Shown: positions 34,625 to 44,013, counted from the first letter of the stretch. The stretch is 64,000 bases of DNA from Nocardiopsis alkaliphila YIM 80379 (GCF_000341005.1 NZ_ANBD01000161.1:1-64000), one strand, 5' to 3'. Translations and numbers: made by a program. The notes: generated by a model from the letters alone, not told the origin.

Positions 34625-35236
34625 GTGTCAGGAGACCACATCCCACTCGACCACGGGTACGCCCGGAACCCTCGAACGATCGAGCGGAACACCACCCTTG
34701 CCTACGCACCCGAGAGTGTCACGAGGGCCAGACGAGGCCTCCGCTCGGACCTTCGTTCTCTGAAGATCCCTGACGCGCGGGTCGACGACGCCGCACTCGT
34801 CCTCAGCGAACTGCTCAGTAACGCGCTCAGACACGCCAGGCCCCTGCCGGACCACACGGTGGGTGTGTCCTGGAGGATCGAGATGGAGGATGGTGCGTCG
34901 GAAGGCGGCCGATTGGAGATCGCGGTCCGCGATGGCGGATCGAGCAGTATGCCGCGGGTGGCCCGCCCCTCCATCTCCGGCCTGGGTGGCCGAGGTCTGG
35001 GGATCGTCCAATCCCTGGCCGGACGTTGGGGCACCGAGATGGACGCGACCACGACCATGGTCTGGGCGGTCTTGGAGATCGCCCCCACCGAACCTCCCGG
35101 GGTGAGCGACGACACCGATGTCGGCCTCCCGGTCTCCTTGGCCGGCGAAGGGGGAGCGCTTCGGAGGGGAGCCGGCGTCGTCGAACTCGATTCGGGCGCA
35201 CGCCGGGGGGAGCCCGTCTGGGGCGCCGTGTTCTGA
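34625..35236 (+). CDS. RsbW-like HATPase (anti-sigma factor type)
   Basis: A 203-residue protein with a GHKL ATPase domain (about 25-145): N box LVLSELLSNALRHA, G1 AVRDGGSS, G2 LGGRGLGIVQSLA. This is the short ATPase form of anti-sigma kinases of the RsbW/SpoIIAB group, common in actinomycetes. GTG at 34625 is chosen for its AGGGAC ribosome site and because the earlier part of the frame is poorly conserved in style. A STAS protein is encoded 99 bases downstream, suggesting a partner-switch pair, although no sigma factor lies nearby. Confidence 0.78.
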   Translation: MSGDHIPLDHGYARNPRTIERNTTLAYAPESVTRARRGLRSDLRSLKIPDARVDDAALVLSELLSNALRHARPLPDHTVGVSWRIEMEDGASEGGRLEIAVRDGGSSSMPRVARPSISGLGGRGLGIVQSLAGRWGTEMDATTTMVWAVLEIAPTEPPGVSDDTDVGLPVSLAGEGGALRRGAGVVELDSGARRGEPVWGAVF

Positions 35237-35322
35237 CCCCGGATCCCCTCCTTGGGCGCGGATGAAAGTGACCGGTGGCGCGAAACGCCGTCAACGATGT
35301 GGCCCGGCTCTGATCGGGCCGC

Positions 35323-35328
35323 TACAGT
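35323..35328 (+). promoter_or_regulatory. -10 element of a leaderless promoter (STAS gene)
   Basis: TACAGT lies 7 bases before the GTG at 35336, with no ribosome site. Confidence 0.55.
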
Positions 35329-35335
35329 CACGACT

Positions 35336-35692
35336 GTGGAGTTGAAGATATCGAGCCGATCTCAAGATGGCGTCGCGGTGGTCACCGTGGGCGGTGAGGT
35401 CGACCTGTACACGGCACCCCAGTTGCGCAACGAACTCGTCGGAGCCCTCGAAGAGGGGGCGCGGCGGCTGGTCGTCGACATGTCACGAACGGAGTTCTGT
35501 GACTCGACGGGGATCAGCGTCCTGCTCTCCGCGATGAAGCGTTCTCGCGACAAGGGTGGTGACCTGGAAATCGCGGCGCCCAAGCCGGCCGTCATGAAGG
35601 TCCTCGAGGTCACCGGGCTCGACGAGGTCTTCACCATTCACCCCGACCTCGAGGCGCTGCCGGTGGCCGCGGGGACCGGCGACACCCGATAG
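35336..35692 (+). CDS. STAS-domain anti-sigma factor antagonist
   Basis: A 118-residue STAS protein (SpoIIAA/RsbV/BldG superfamily). VAVVTVGGEVDLYTAPQLRNEL and the phosphorylation site region FCDSTGISVLLSAM (Ser in DSTG) are clear. Unphosphorylated antagonist would bind the anti-sigma ATPase and free its target; the natural partner is the ATPase encoded upstream at 34625. Has its own leaderless-type promoter. Confidence 0.88.
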   Translation: MELKISSRSQDGVAVVTVGGEVDLYTAPQLRNELVGALEEGARRLVVDMSRTEFCDSTGISVLLSAMKRSRDKGGDLEIAAPKPAVMKVLEVTGLDEVFTIHPDLEALPVAAGTGDTR

Positions 35693-35697
35693 CGGCC

Positions 35698-36546
35698 ATG
35701 CCTCAAGACCGGTACCGGCCCCACGGAGCGGCCGGTGCGGCGGTCGCCGTGGTGATTCCGGCCAAGGACGAGGCCGAACGCATCGGCGCCACCGTCGTCG
35801 CCGCACGAGGGCTGCCCGGGGTCGATCTGGTCATCGTGGTCGATGACGGCTCCTCCGACGCCACCGTGGACCTGGCCTTGGACGCGGGAGCGAGAGTCCT
35901 CCGGCACGGTCGCAACCGTGGTAAGGGCGCCGCGATGGAGACCGGTGCCGAGGGCGTTCGCCTGGTAGAGGAACACGAGGCGGCCGGTGGGACCGTGCGC
36001 ACCCCGCGCCACCTGCTCTTCCTCGACGCCGACCTCGGCGGGAGCGCAGAGAGGGCGGGCCCGCTGATGACCCCGGTGCTGGAGGGCACCGCGGACATGT
36101 CCATCGCGTTGTTCCCCGCCACCCGTCTGCGCCTGGGTGGGCACGGATTCGTGGTCCGACTCGCCCGCGAGGGGGTGCACAGGGCCACCGGCTGGGAACC
36201 GGAGCAACCGTTGAACGGGCAGCGTTGCCTGACCCGGGCCGCCTACGAGGCGGCACGTCCACTCGCCCCCGGTTTCGGAGTGGAGACCGGGTTGAGCATC
36301 GACGTCCTGCGGGCGGGGTTTCGGGTGGTGGAGGTCGAAGTGCCTCTGGAGCATCGACCGACCGGGGCCGACCTGCGGGCGCAGACGCATCGTGCGCACC
36401 AGTTCGTCGATGTGGCTCGGGCGCTGGCCGCTAGGGAGCTGCGGCCCACGCTGCGTCGCTCCTGGGAGGGAGCGGTCCATGGTGTGCGGGAAGCCGGGGG
36501 GAAGCTCTCTCGGAAAGCCGGGCATATTACTCGTAAAAAACGCTGA
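35698..36546 (+). CDS. Family 2 glycosyltransferase
   Basis: A 282-residue GT2 enzyme. VAVVIPAKDEAERIGATV begins the nucleotide-sugar fold, VVDDGSSDAT holds the diphosphate/nucleotide Asp pair, and LFLDADLGG the DXD-like metal site. No membrane helix, so it is cytosolic or peripheral. The sequence resembles the GpgS/dolichyl-phosphate-mannose-synthase-like group, so glucosyl-3-phosphoglycerate or polyprenyl-phosphate sugar synthesis is possible but unproven. Starts 5 bases after the STAS stop codon, so probably cotranscribed. Confidence 0.82.
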   Translation: MPQDRYRPHGAAGAAVAVVIPAKDEAERIGATVVAARGLPGVDLVIVVDDGSSDATVDLALDAGARVLRHGRNRGKGAAMETGAEGVRLVEEHEAAGGTVRTPRHLLFLDADLGGSAERAGPLMTPVLEGTADMSIALFPATRLRLGGHGFVVRLAREGVHRATGWEPEQPLNGQRCLTRAAYEAARPLAPGFGVETGLSIDVLRAGFRVVEVEVPLEHRPTGADLRAQTHRAHQFVDVARALAARELRPTLRRSWEGAVHGVREAGGKLSRKAGHITRKKR

Positions 36547-36576
36547 GAGTAGCGTCGTGAACTCTCTGCGTGGCGA

Positions 36577-36582
36577 TACGCT
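36577..36582 (+). promoter_or_regulatory. -10 element of a leaderless promoter (DUF4446 gene)
   Basis: TACGCT lies 6 bases before the GTG at 36589, with no ribosome site. Confidence 0.5.
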
Positions 36583-36588
36583 CGCGCT

Positions 36589-37170
36589 GTGTTCACTACA
36601 TCCTTGGCTTTCATCGGACTGTTTCTCGGCCTGAGCGGCCTCCTTCTCGGCGGTCAAGCGTTCCTGCGCGCCCGCCTACTCCAAAGTGAGTACCAGGCCC
36701 TGGCCCGACGGGCACTCGCCGTCAACAGCGCCGGGGCCGACCCACAGGCGGTCCGGGACGTCGCCGTGCTGCACTACGACGCGTTGGAGGAGATGAGGGG
36801 AGCCCGCTCCTTCTCCCTCGCCCTGCTCAACAGTCACGGCGACGGTGTGGTGATCACTTCCATCAACGGGCGCACCGAAGCCCGCACCTACGCCAAGGTC
36901 GTCACCCGAGGAGAATCCGAGACGCTCAGCCCCGAGGAGCGTCGGGTGATAAGGACCGCACGTCTGGGTGACGGTATCGGAGCCTGTGACCTCGAAACCG
37001 ATGCCGAGCCGGAGAAGGAACAGAGTGAAACCGATCCTTTGGAGAGGTGGGAGACAAAAGAGGAGAATCTGGTCTCCGTGGTCTCCGGAGCACAGGCACG
37101 ACGGGATCCAGGCGATACCGAGCACGCCGACACCGAAGCCGGCCCGCCTGAACCTCGGACCGAACAATGA
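36589..37170 (+). CDS. DUF4446 family membrane protein
   Basis: A 193-residue protein. One N-terminal membrane helix (about 3-24) is followed by the DUF4446 core (VRDVAVLHYDALEEMRGARSF, ALLNSHGDGVVITSINGRTEARTYAK) and a charged tail extended beyond the usual length. Function unknown in all relatives; it often lies next to pheA and serS, as here. Its stop overlaps an ATG in the pheA frame (ATGA), but pheA probably starts further in. Confidence 0.85.
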   Translation: MFTTSLAFIGLFLGLSGLLLGGQAFLRARLLQSEYQALARRALAVNSAGADPQAVRDVAVLHYDALEEMRGARSFSLALLNSHGDGVVITSINGRTEARTYAKVVTRGESETLSPEERRVIRTARLGDGIGACDLETDAEPEKEQSETDPLERWETKEENLVSVVSGAQARRDPGDTEHADTEAGPPEPRTEQ

Positions 37171-37195
37171 CCACGAGCAGGGCACGGGCCCCGTA

Positions 37196-37201
37196 TAGCC
37201 T
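37196..37201 (+). promoter_or_regulatory. -10 element of a leaderless promoter (pheA)
   Basis: TAGCCT lies 7 bases before the ATG at 37209. Confidence 0.5.
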
Positions 37202-37208
37202 GGATGGT

Positions 37209-38156
37209 ATGCCCAACCGTTACGCCTACCTCGGCCCCGAGGGCACCTTCACCGAAGCCGCCCTGCGCGATCTACGGCCCGAGGCTCCCGCCGACGCCCG
37301 TGTCCCCTATGACGGGGTGGCCGCGGTCTTCGACGCCGTACGCGCCGGAGACGTGGACGGTGGCGTCGTTCCACTGGAGAACTCGGTCGAGGGCGGGGTC
37401 ACCACCACCATCGCCGAACTCATCAACGGGGAACCCCTGCTCATCACCGGAGAGACGGCCGTTCCGGTCGAGTTCGCCCTCTTCACCCGACCCGGCACCG
37501 TGTTGGAGGACGTCAAAAGGGTGGCCACCCACCCCCACGCCCTCGCCCAATGCCGTGGTTGGCTCTCGCGACACCTGCCGGAGGCCGACCACCACACCGT
37601 CTCCTCCACCGCGGCCGCGGCCCGCGCGGTCTCCGAACCGGGGGCGCCCTACGACGCCGCGATCTGCGCCGTCATCGCCGGCGAGCGCTACGGCTTGCAG
37701 GCCCTGGCCACCGGAGTCGGTGACCGTTCCGACGCGGCCACCCGCTTCATCTACCTCAACCGGGCCGGGGCACTTCCCGAGCCCACCGGCGTCGATCTGA
37801 CCTCCCTGGTCGCCTTCATCGCCGACGACCACCCCGGCGCGCTCATCGAGGTCCTCAACCAGTTCGCCGTGCGCGGCGTCAACCTCACCCGCCTGGAATC
37901 GCGCCCCACCGGTGACGGACTCGGCAGCTACTGCTTCTGCATCGACGCCGAGGGCCACGTCGCCGACGCACGCGTGGGCGAAGCCCTCATGGGTATCCGT
38001 CGGGTCTGCCGCGACGTCCGTTTCCTCGGGAGTTATCCGCGCCGTAGCCGGGCGACCGAACTCGATCCGCCGCTGCGGCCACGCGCCGCCACCGACGCGG
38101 ACTTCGCCGAGGCCGAGCGCTGGCTCGCCCGCGTCCGATCCGGTGACATCGACTGA
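37209..38156 (+). CDS. pheA: Prephenate dehydratase
   Basis: A 315-residue enzyme converting prephenate to phenylpyruvate in phenylalanine synthesis. The catalytic domain (1-185) begins RYAYLGPEGTFTEAAL and holds ENSVEGGV and the TRF motif (AATRFIYL). A C-terminal ACT domain (about 198-275) contains the Phe-sensing HPGALIEVL and LESRPTG motifs for feedback inhibition. ATG at 37209 fits the family start and the leaderless promoter; an in-frame ATG at 37167 overlaps the DUF4446 stop and is the alternative. The C-terminal 40 residues are an extension. Confidence 0.93.
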   Translation: MPNRYAYLGPEGTFTEAALRDLRPEAPADARVPYDGVAAVFDAVRAGDVDGGVVPLENSVEGGVTTTIAELINGEPLLITGETAVPVEFALFTRPGTVLEDVKRVATHPHALAQCRGWLSRHLPEADHHTVSSTAAAARAVSEPGAPYDAAICAVIAGERYGLQALATGVGDRSDAATRFIYLNRAGALPEPTGVDLTSLVAFIADDHPGALIEVLNQFAVRGVNLTRLESRPTGDGLGSYCFCIDAEGHVADARVGEALMGIRRVCRDVRFLGSYPRRSRATELDPPLRPRAATDADFAEAERWLARVRSGDID

Positions 38157-38250
38157 GGGCACGCGCCCCGACCGATGGAAGGGCGGCAAGTCATACCCGT
38201 TCGTGACGTGACCTTGCGTAAAGGATGTGAGGCACGGTGAGGGCGAGCGG

Positions 38251-38256
38251 TAACCT
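38251..38256 (+). promoter_or_regulatory. -10 element of a leaderless promoter (serS)
   Basis: TAACCT lies 7 bases before the GTG at 38264. Confidence 0.45.
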
Positions 38257-38263
38257 GCAAGAC

Positions 38264-39547
38264 GTGATCGACCTTCGCGCCCTTCGAGAAGACCCCGAAC
38301 GACTCCGTGCATCGCAGCGGGCCCGCGGCGAGGACCCAGCCGTCGCCGACCGGCTGCTCGACCTGGACACCAGTCGCCGTTCCGCGCTGACCCGTTTCGA
38401 AACGCTGCGCGCAGAGCAGAAGAGTGTGGGCAAGTCCGTCTCCAAGGCCTCCCCCGAGGAGCGTGAGGAGCTCCTCGCCAAGGCCAAGTCCCTGGCCGCG
38501 CGAGTCAAGGAGGCCGAGGCCGAGGCCGGCCGTCTGGGCGACGAGCTCGACGCGGCCCTGGCTCGTGTGCCCAACCTCGTGGAGGAGGGCGCACCAGAAG
38601 GCGGCGTCGACGACTTCGTGGTCCTGGAAACCGTGGGCGAGCCCCGCGACTTCGACTTCACCCCGCGCGACCATCTCGAACTGGGCGAGATGCTCGGCGC
38701 CATCGACATGGAGCGTGGCGCCAAGGTCTCCGGGGCCCGGTTCTACTTCCTCACCGGTGTGGGCGCTCAGCTGGAGCTGGCCCTGCTCAACATGGCGATG
38801 AACCAGGCCGTCGAAGCGGGCTTCACCCCGATGATCCCGCCGGTCCTGGTCAAGCCGGAGACCATGGAGGGCACCGGTTTCCTCGGTGAGCACTCCGACG
38901 AGGTCTACCACCTGCCCGACGACGACCTCTACCTCGTGGGAACCTCCGAGGTGGCCCTGGCCGGGTTCCACGCCGGGGAGATCCTGCCCGCCAACGCCCT
39001 GCCCCACCGTTACATCGGATGGTCCTCCTGCTTCCGTCGTGAGGCCGGGTCCTACGGTAAGGACACCCGAGGCATCATCCGCGTCCACCAGTTCAACAAG
39101 GTGGAGATGTTCGTCTACACCCACCCGGACCAGGCACACGAGGAGCACGAGCGGCTCCTGGCCTGGGAACGGCGGATGCTCGACAAGCTCGACCTGCCCT
39201 ACCGCGTGGTGGACATCGCCGGAGGTGACCTGGGCACCAGCGCCGCCCGCAAGTACGACTGTGAAGCGTGGGTCCCCACTCAGGAGACCTACCGTGAGCT
39301 GACCTCGACCTCGAACTGCACCGAGTTCCAGGCCCGCCGCCTCAACGTCCGCTATCGGGACGCCGACGGTAAGCCCCGCTTCGCCGCCACCCTCAACGGC
39401 ACGCTCGCCACCACCCGATGGATCGTCGCCATCCTGGAGAATCACCAGCGCGCGGACGGCTCCGTGGTGGTCCCCGAGGCACTGCGCCCCTACCTGGGCA
39501 AGGACGTCCTCGAACCGATCCAAGCGCCCCGAGGCCACAACGGGTGA
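38264..39547 (+). CDS. serS: Seryl-tRNA synthetase
   Basis: A 427-residue class II synthetase charging tRNA-Ser. An N-terminal coiled-coil arm (about 1-105, [21 protein letters not shown]) binds the long variable arm of tRNA-Ser. The catalytic core has motif 2 ([21 protein letters not shown]) and motif 3 ([17 protein letters not shown]). GTG at 38264 matches the usual MIDLR start; an in-frame GTG at 38237 preceded by GAGG would add 9 residues. Confidence 0.96.
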   Translation: MIDLRALREDPERLRASQRARGEDPAVADRLLDLDTSRRSALTRFETLRAEQKSVGKSVSKASPEEREELLAKAKSLAARVKEAEAEAGRLGDELDAALARVPNLVEEGAPEGGVDDFVVLETVGEPRDFDFTPRDHLELGEMLGAIDMERGAKVSGARFYFLTGVGAQLELALLNMAMNQAVEAGFTPMIPPVLVKPETMEGTGFLGEHSDEVYHLPDDDLYLVGTSEVALAGFHAGEILPANALPHRYIGWSSCFRREAGSYGKDTRGIIRVHQFNKVEMFVYTHPDQAHEEHERLLAWERRMLDKLDLPYRVVDIAGGDLGTSAARKYDCEAWVPTQETYRELTSTSNCTEFQARRLNVRYRDADGKPRFAATLNGTLATTRWIVAILENHQRADGSVVVPEALRPYLGKDVLEPIQAPRGHNG

Positions 39548-39560
39548 CACACCGCTCACG

Positions 39561-39595
39561 AACGGAGCCCGATCCCACCAGGATCGGGCTCCGTT
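39561..39595 (+). terminator. Terminator after serS
   Basis: A perfect 15-bp stem (AACGGAGCCCGATCC with GGATCGGGCTCCGTT) around CACCA, followed by CGTTCT. It also separates the convergent Bpa gene. Confidence 0.88.
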
Positions 39596-39617
39596 CGTTC
39601 TCACGCGTGTTCGGGCA

Positions 39618-40166
39618 TCACAGGTAGGGGCCGGATCCCATACTCGGTCGTTCCTGTTCACCGTCGACCCTGGGCCCTTGGGCCTGCAGGCCGCCCATCC
39701 CGCTCGGCAGTGCCTTGCGCATGTTCTCCAGCTGGGCGCGGGCCGCCATCTGCTGAGCGACCAAAGTGGTCTGAATGCCGTGGAACAAGCCCTCCAACCA
39801 ACCCACCAGCTGAGCCTGAGCGATTCTCAGTTCGGCGTCACTGGGCGCCGAATCATCGGCGAACGGGAGGGTGAGCCGCTCCAGCTCCTCGATGAGCTCC
39901 GGAGCCAGGCCGTCCTCCAACTCCTTGATGGAGGACGTGTGGATCTCCTTCAACCGAGTGCGGCTGGCATCGTCCAAGGGCGCCGCCTTCACCTCGTCCA
40001 GGAGCTGACGGATCATGCTGCCGATCCGCATCACCTTGGCGGGCTGCTCCACCATGTCGGTGAGCGAGCGCTGCCCCTCCGCGCCTTCCTCGCCTTCGCC
40101 CTCGTGCTCGGAGCCGGCGCCCATCACCAGGACCTGGGCTTCCTTCTGGTCGTCTGTGCTGCTCAT
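39618..40166 (-). CDS. bpa: Bacterial proteasome activator
   Basis: A 182-residue protein of the Bpa (PafE) family, which forms a dodecameric ring and opens the 20S proteasome without ATP. The helical core is clear (VMRIGSMIRQLLDEVKAAPLDDASRTRL, SIKELEDGLAPELIEELERL, AQLVGWLEGLFHGIQTTLVAQQ). The C-terminal proteasome-docking motif is GPYL; mycobacterial Bpa ends in GQYL. Its presence implies that the organism keeps a 20S proteasome, encoded elsewhere. Confidence 0.9.
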   Translation of the reverse strand: MSSTDDQKEAQVLVMGAGSEHEGEGEEGAEGQRSLTDMVEQPAKVMRIGSMIRQLLDEVKAAPLDDASRTRLKEIHTSSIKELEDGLAPELIEELERLTLPFADDSAPSDAELRIAQAQLVGWLEGLFHGIQTTLVAQQMAARAQLENMRKALPSGMGGLQAQGPRVDGEQERPSMGSGPYL

Positions 40167-40199
40167 TGATCCCCTAGCTCGACTGTGTTCGGCACGCTG

Positions 40200-41168
40200 T
40201 CAACGGGAGAGAAGGATCTTGCCGGTGTGCGCGCTCGATTCCATGACTCGATGCGCCTCCGCCGCGTCCCGCAGGGGTAGTGTGCGGTCCACGACGGGGC
40301 GAATGCTTCCATCTTCCACCAACGGCCAAACCTGCTCCAGTACTCCCGAAACGATCATCGCCTTCTCCGGAGCCGGGCGGGAACGCAGGGTGGTCGCCTG
40401 AACGGAGAGTCGTTTGGCCAACATGCGTCCCAGGTCGATCTCGGAACGGCGTCCACCCATCAGACCGATGATCACCAGTCGACCGTTGGTGGCCAACGAC
40501 CGCAGGTTCCCGTCCAGGTACGAACCGCCCATGATGTCGAGGACGAGGTCGGCTCCGCCCTCGGCGCGCACCCGTTCGGTGAAGTCCTCGGTCCGATAGT
40601 CGATGGTGATCTCCGCGCCCAGCTCGCGGCAGCGTTCCAGTTTCTCCCGGCTGCCGGCCGTGACCGCCACACGAGCGCCCAGAGCGCGTGCGAATTGGAT
40701 CGCGAACGTGCCGATACCGCTGCCACCACCATGCACCAGGACGGTCTCACCGGCCTTCAGTCCGCCCACCATCACCAGGTTCGACCACACGGTGCAGGCC
40801 ACCTCGGGCAGCGCCGCCGCCTCGACCAGGCCCACCCCCTCGGGGATCGGTAGAAGCTGACCGGCGGGGACGGCCACCCGCTCCGCGTAGCCGCCACCGG
40901 ACAGCAGGGCACAGACCTGGTCGCCCACGGACCATCCCTCGACCCCGGGGCCGAGCTCGACGATGCTCCCAGAGCATTCCAGGCCGGGGTACTCGGAGGC
41001 TCCGGGCGGCGGGGGATAGGCTCCTTGGCGCTGGGACACGTCGGCACGGTTGACCGCCGTGGCCGCCACGTCCACCAAGACCTCACCCTCCTGGAGGATG
41101 GGATCGGGTACCTCGGACCAGGCCAAGACCTCGGGCCCGCCCGGTTCGGTGATTCGAATCGCGTGCAT
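40200..41168 (-). CDS. NAD(P)H quinone oxidoreductase, PIG3/QOR type
   Basis: A 322-residue medium-chain dehydrogenase without the catalytic zinc ligands, hence the quinone oxidoreductase group. The N-terminal GroES-like domain (VNRADVSQRQGAYPPPPGA) is typical of the TP53I3/PIG3 branch. NADPH binding is by VLVHGGGSGIGTFAIQ (AxxGxxG-like). Likely reduces quinones or enones in the cytoplasm. A leaderless-type promoter precedes it. Confidence 0.88.
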   Translation of the reverse strand: MHAIRITEPGGPEVLAWSEVPDPILQEGEVLVDVAATAVNRADVSQRQGAYPPPPGASEYPGLECSGSIVELGPGVEGWSVGDQVCALLSGGGYAERVAVPAGQLLPIPEGVGLVEAAALPEVACTVWSNLVMVGGLKAGETVLVHGGGSGIGTFAIQFARALGARVAVTAGSREKLERCRELGAEITIDYRTEDFTERVRAEGGADLVLDIMGGSYLDGNLRSLATNGRLVIIGLMGGRRSEIDLGRMLAKRLSVQATTLRSRPAPEKAMIVSGVLEQVWPLVEDGSIRPVVDRTLPLRDAAEAHRVMESSAHTGKILLSR

Positions 41169-41175
41169 GGAGCCG

Positions 41176-41181
41176 ACAGTA
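41176..41181 (-). promoter_or_regulatory. -10 element of a leaderless promoter (quinone oxidoreductase)
   Basis: On the minus strand TACTGT lies 7 bases before the ATG at 41168. Confidence 0.5.
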
Positions 41182-41348
41182 CCCAGGCCGGGGGACGGCT
41201 ACCTCATCGGTTTCGGGCCTGTTCAGCCGACCCCAAAGGATGCTTGGCTGGTTCTCACGGGTAAGAGAACCCTCGAGGGCAGATCCCGACACCTCCCGGC
41301 GGGAGTGCCTTCCTCCCGAGCAAGCCCCTTGACGCAGGAGAAACCCCG

Positions 41349-42938
41349 GTGGCACAGCACGAACACAACGGGCCAGGCACCGAGTCGGAGTCGCCGGACC
41401 ACACCGAGTCGATCTGGCCGCCCGACGATGCCCAGGAGGAAACCGACGACCCGGCCACCGCGACCCCTCCGGGCCCGGAGGGGTTCACACCCACCCCTCG
41501 AGAACAGTGGTTCGGGGGTTTCGAGGGTGAGGCGCCTCCGCCTCCGCCGTACGCGCGACGACCCGAGGACGCCCCGTCACCGTTGCCCGGCGCTACCTTG
41601 GCCGCACCGGAACCGAAGTCGAAGCCGGGAAAGGGCGAGGTGACCCGCGACGAACCCGAGGAACCACGCAACGGTGCGGTCCGGCCCGTACCGGGGAACC
41701 GGCGTCCCGACGCCACACCTTGGCGTGAGGAGGAACCACGGATCCCGCCCCGCCCTTCTCCCACCGGGCGTGAGGAACGGGACCCACTCGGTCCACGCCG
41801 TGTACGTGGTGACTCCGACGTTCCCGAACCCGAGCAACTTCCACCTCTGGAGACCGAACGACCAGGTGAGACCTGGGAGGGTTCCAAGGAAGCGGGCGCC
41901 CCTTCATCGTCCGATCCCGAGCCTTCGGTGACCGCGACCTCGCCACGCGACCAGGAGAACGAGCCCGCCCCCCGGTCACCCGCTCGGCGTCCGGAGAACG
42001 AGCCCGGTGTGACCGCCGACGCGCTCAACGCCGCCACACTGGTCCGCAACCGGCGCCAAGGACCCAGCGGGGGATGGCGTCGGGTCGTCCACGGCGTGAG
42101 TCTCGGTCTGATCAACCCGGGCGAGTCCCCCAAGGTTCTGCGCGAACGCGAACTCGTCGCCCGGGCCTGTACCCCCGTCGCCACCGGACACCACCGGGTG
42201 GCGGTGCTCAGCCTCAAGGGTGGGGTCGGCAAGACCACCACCACCGTCGCCTTGGGCGCCACCCTCGCCTCCCTGCGCGGTGACCGGATCCTGGCCGTGG
42301 ACGCCAACCCGGACCGGGGCACGCTTTCGGACAAGGTGCGACTGGAGACCGCGGCCACCATCCGTGACCTGCTCAACGAACGTCATCTGGTCTCCCGCTA
42401 CGCTGACATCCGCGGGTTCACCTCACAGGCGCCCAGCCGGTTGGAGATCCTCGCCTCCGACCGTGACCCCGCCGTCTCAGAGGCCTTCAGCGACGAGGAC
42501 TACCGTGAGGTCGCCCGCATCGTCGAGCACTTCTACTCGATCTGCATCACCGACTGCGGTACCGGGCTGTTGCACTCCGCCATGGGCGGTGTCCTCGGTC
42601 TCGCCGACCAGGTGGTCCTGGTCAGCTCGGCCTCCGTCGACGGGGCACGCAGCGCCAGCGCCACCCTCGACTGGCTCGAGGCGCACGGGCATGGTGCCCT
42701 CGTCGCCGGCGCCGTCGTGGTGCTGTCCATGGTGCGCTCCAACAGCAAGAGCAGTGTGGACCTCGACCGGCTGGAGGAGCACTTCGCCGGTCGTTGTCGG
42801 TCCGTGGTCCGAGTCCCCTGGGACGGCCACCTCGAAGAGGGCGCCGAGGTCGACCTGGACCGGCTCGCCCCCGCGACCAAGGACGCCTACCTCCAACTGG
42901 CCGCGAACGTGGGGGAGGCCTTCGCTCACCGTCGCTGA
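41349..42938 (+). CDS. MinD/ParA-like ATPase with long disordered N-terminus
   Basis: A 529-residue protein. The first 230 or so residues are low-complexity, rich in Pro, Glu, Asp and Arg, with no fold. The C-terminal half is a deviant Walker A ATPase: VLSLKGGVGKTTTTVAL, LAVDANPDRGTL and switch II ITDCGTGLLHSAM. The layout matches actinobacterial MinD/ParA-like proteins that accompany type VII secretion or polar growth, but no secretion genes are visible here. GTG at 41349 has AGGAG 9 bases upstream. Confidence 0.85.
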   Translation: MAQHEHNGPGTESESPDHTESIWPPDDAQEETDDPATATPPGPEGFTPTPREQWFGGFEGEAPPPPPYARRPEDAPSPLPGATLAAPEPKSKPGKGEVTRDEPEEPRNGAVRPVPGNRRPDATPWREEEPRIPPRPSPTGREERDPLGPRRVRGDSDVPEPEQLPPLETERPGETWEGSKEAGAPSSSDPEPSVTATSPRDQENEPAPRSPARRPENEPGVTADALNAATLVRNRRQGPSGGWRRVVHGVSLGLINPGESPKVLRERELVARACTPVATGHHRVAVLSLKGGVGKTTTTVALGATLASLRGDRILAVDANPDRGTLSDKVRLETAATIRDLLNERHLVSRYADIRGFTSQAPSRLEILASDRDPAVSEAFSDEDYREVARIVEHFYSICITDCGTGLLHSAMGGVLGLADQVVLVSSASVDGARSASATLDWLEAHGHGALVAGAVVVLSMVRSNSKSSVDLDRLEEHFAGRCRSVVRVPWDGHLEEGAEVDLDRLAPATKDAYLQLAANVGEAFAHRR

Positions 42939-43010
42939 AACGGTGGGATGGGCCACCCTGGTTCATCGGCGTGGGACCAGGACAATGGAAGGGAGGACGA
43001 AGGGGTGGAC

Positions 43011-43928
43011 ATGAACGCACAGGAACGCCCACCGGCGGTCATCGTCGGGGTGGATGGAAGACCGGCGGCGCACGCGGCGCTGCTATGGGCCACGGAGGTG
43101 GCCGCCCGACGCGGTGAACGACTGCGTATCGTGCACGGTCTCGAAACACCGATGGTGACGGGTACCTACTCCGGGACGGAGCGCCATCAGGCCGATGAAC
43201 GGGCTCGTGAAGCCGGTCGACGACTGCTCGACGAAAGCGTGGAACACGCCCGAGCCCTCAGACCCGAACTGGAGGTCGCCACCGTCCTGGCCTCCGAGGG
43301 CGCCCCGGAGGTCCTGCTCGACGAGGCCCGGCACGGGGACCTCATCGTCGTGGGTTCCCGAGGCCTGGGCGCGATCCGGGCCATCATGCTCGGTTCGGTG
43401 AGTGTACGGACCTCCGCGCACGCCCCATGTCCGGTCATCGTCGTCCCCGAAACGGCCACCCAACACCGAGGCAGGATCGTGGTCGGTGTGGACGGATCCG
43501 AGTCCTCCCGGCGTGCCTTGCGCTTCGCCCTGCGCCACGCGCTGCTCGTCGACGCCTCCGTGGAGGTGGTCAACAGCTGGGAGGTGCCACTCCCACAGGA
43601 CTCCGAATCGCAGGCCACGGACGCCCGGTCGCTTCACGAGGAGGTGTTCGACCGCCAGTCCGAGGAGATCGTCGCCGGAGTCCTCGCGGAGGTCATCGAC
43701 GACGAGACCGAGGACCTCGACATCTCCGCCGTTCGTATGCAGTCCGATCCCGTCAAGGCCCTGTTGGACGCCGGCCGGGAAGCGGAACTGATCGTGGTCG
43801 GCTCTCGTGGTCGGGGTGGTGTGCGCGGTCTGGTCATGGGTTCGACCAGTCAGGAGGTCCTGCGTCAGGCGCGGGTTCCCGTGGCGGTCCTACCCCCGCA
43901 TTCCGAAGAAACAGGCCAAGGCCCCTAA
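43011..43928 (+). CDS. Universal stress protein, two tandem Usp domains (copy 1)
   Basis: A 305-residue protein with two Usp domains (about 8-148 and 160-298). Both have the ATP-binding G-x2-G-x9-G-S motif (VVGSRGLGAIRAIMLGSVS and VVGSRGRGGVRGLVMGST), so ATP binding is likely. ATG at 43011 follows an AAGGGG ribosome site. A close relative follows 85 bases downstream; the pair probably arose by duplication. Such proteins act in dormancy, hypoxia or oxidative stress. Confidence 0.9.
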   Translation: MNAQERPPAVIVGVDGRPAAHAALLWATEVAARRGERLRIVHGLETPMVTGTYSGTERHQADERAREAGRRLLDESVEHARALRPELEVATVLASEGAPEVLLDEARHGDLIVVGSRGLGAIRAIMLGSVSVRTSAHAPCPVIVVPETATQHRGRIVVGVDGSESSRRALRFALRHALLVDASVEVVNSWEVPLPQDSESQATDARSLHEEVFDRQSEEIVAGVLAEVIDDETEDLDISAVRMQSDPVKALLDAGREAELIVVGSRGRGGVRGLVMGSTSQEVLRQARVPVAVLPPHSEETGQGP

Positions 43929-44013
43929 AGGAAGGACCCTTTGTCCTGTCCGGCCTCGCATGAATTTGTTCTACTTGGGGAAGATGGTGACCAACGTTGA
44001 GGGGGGAGACCAG

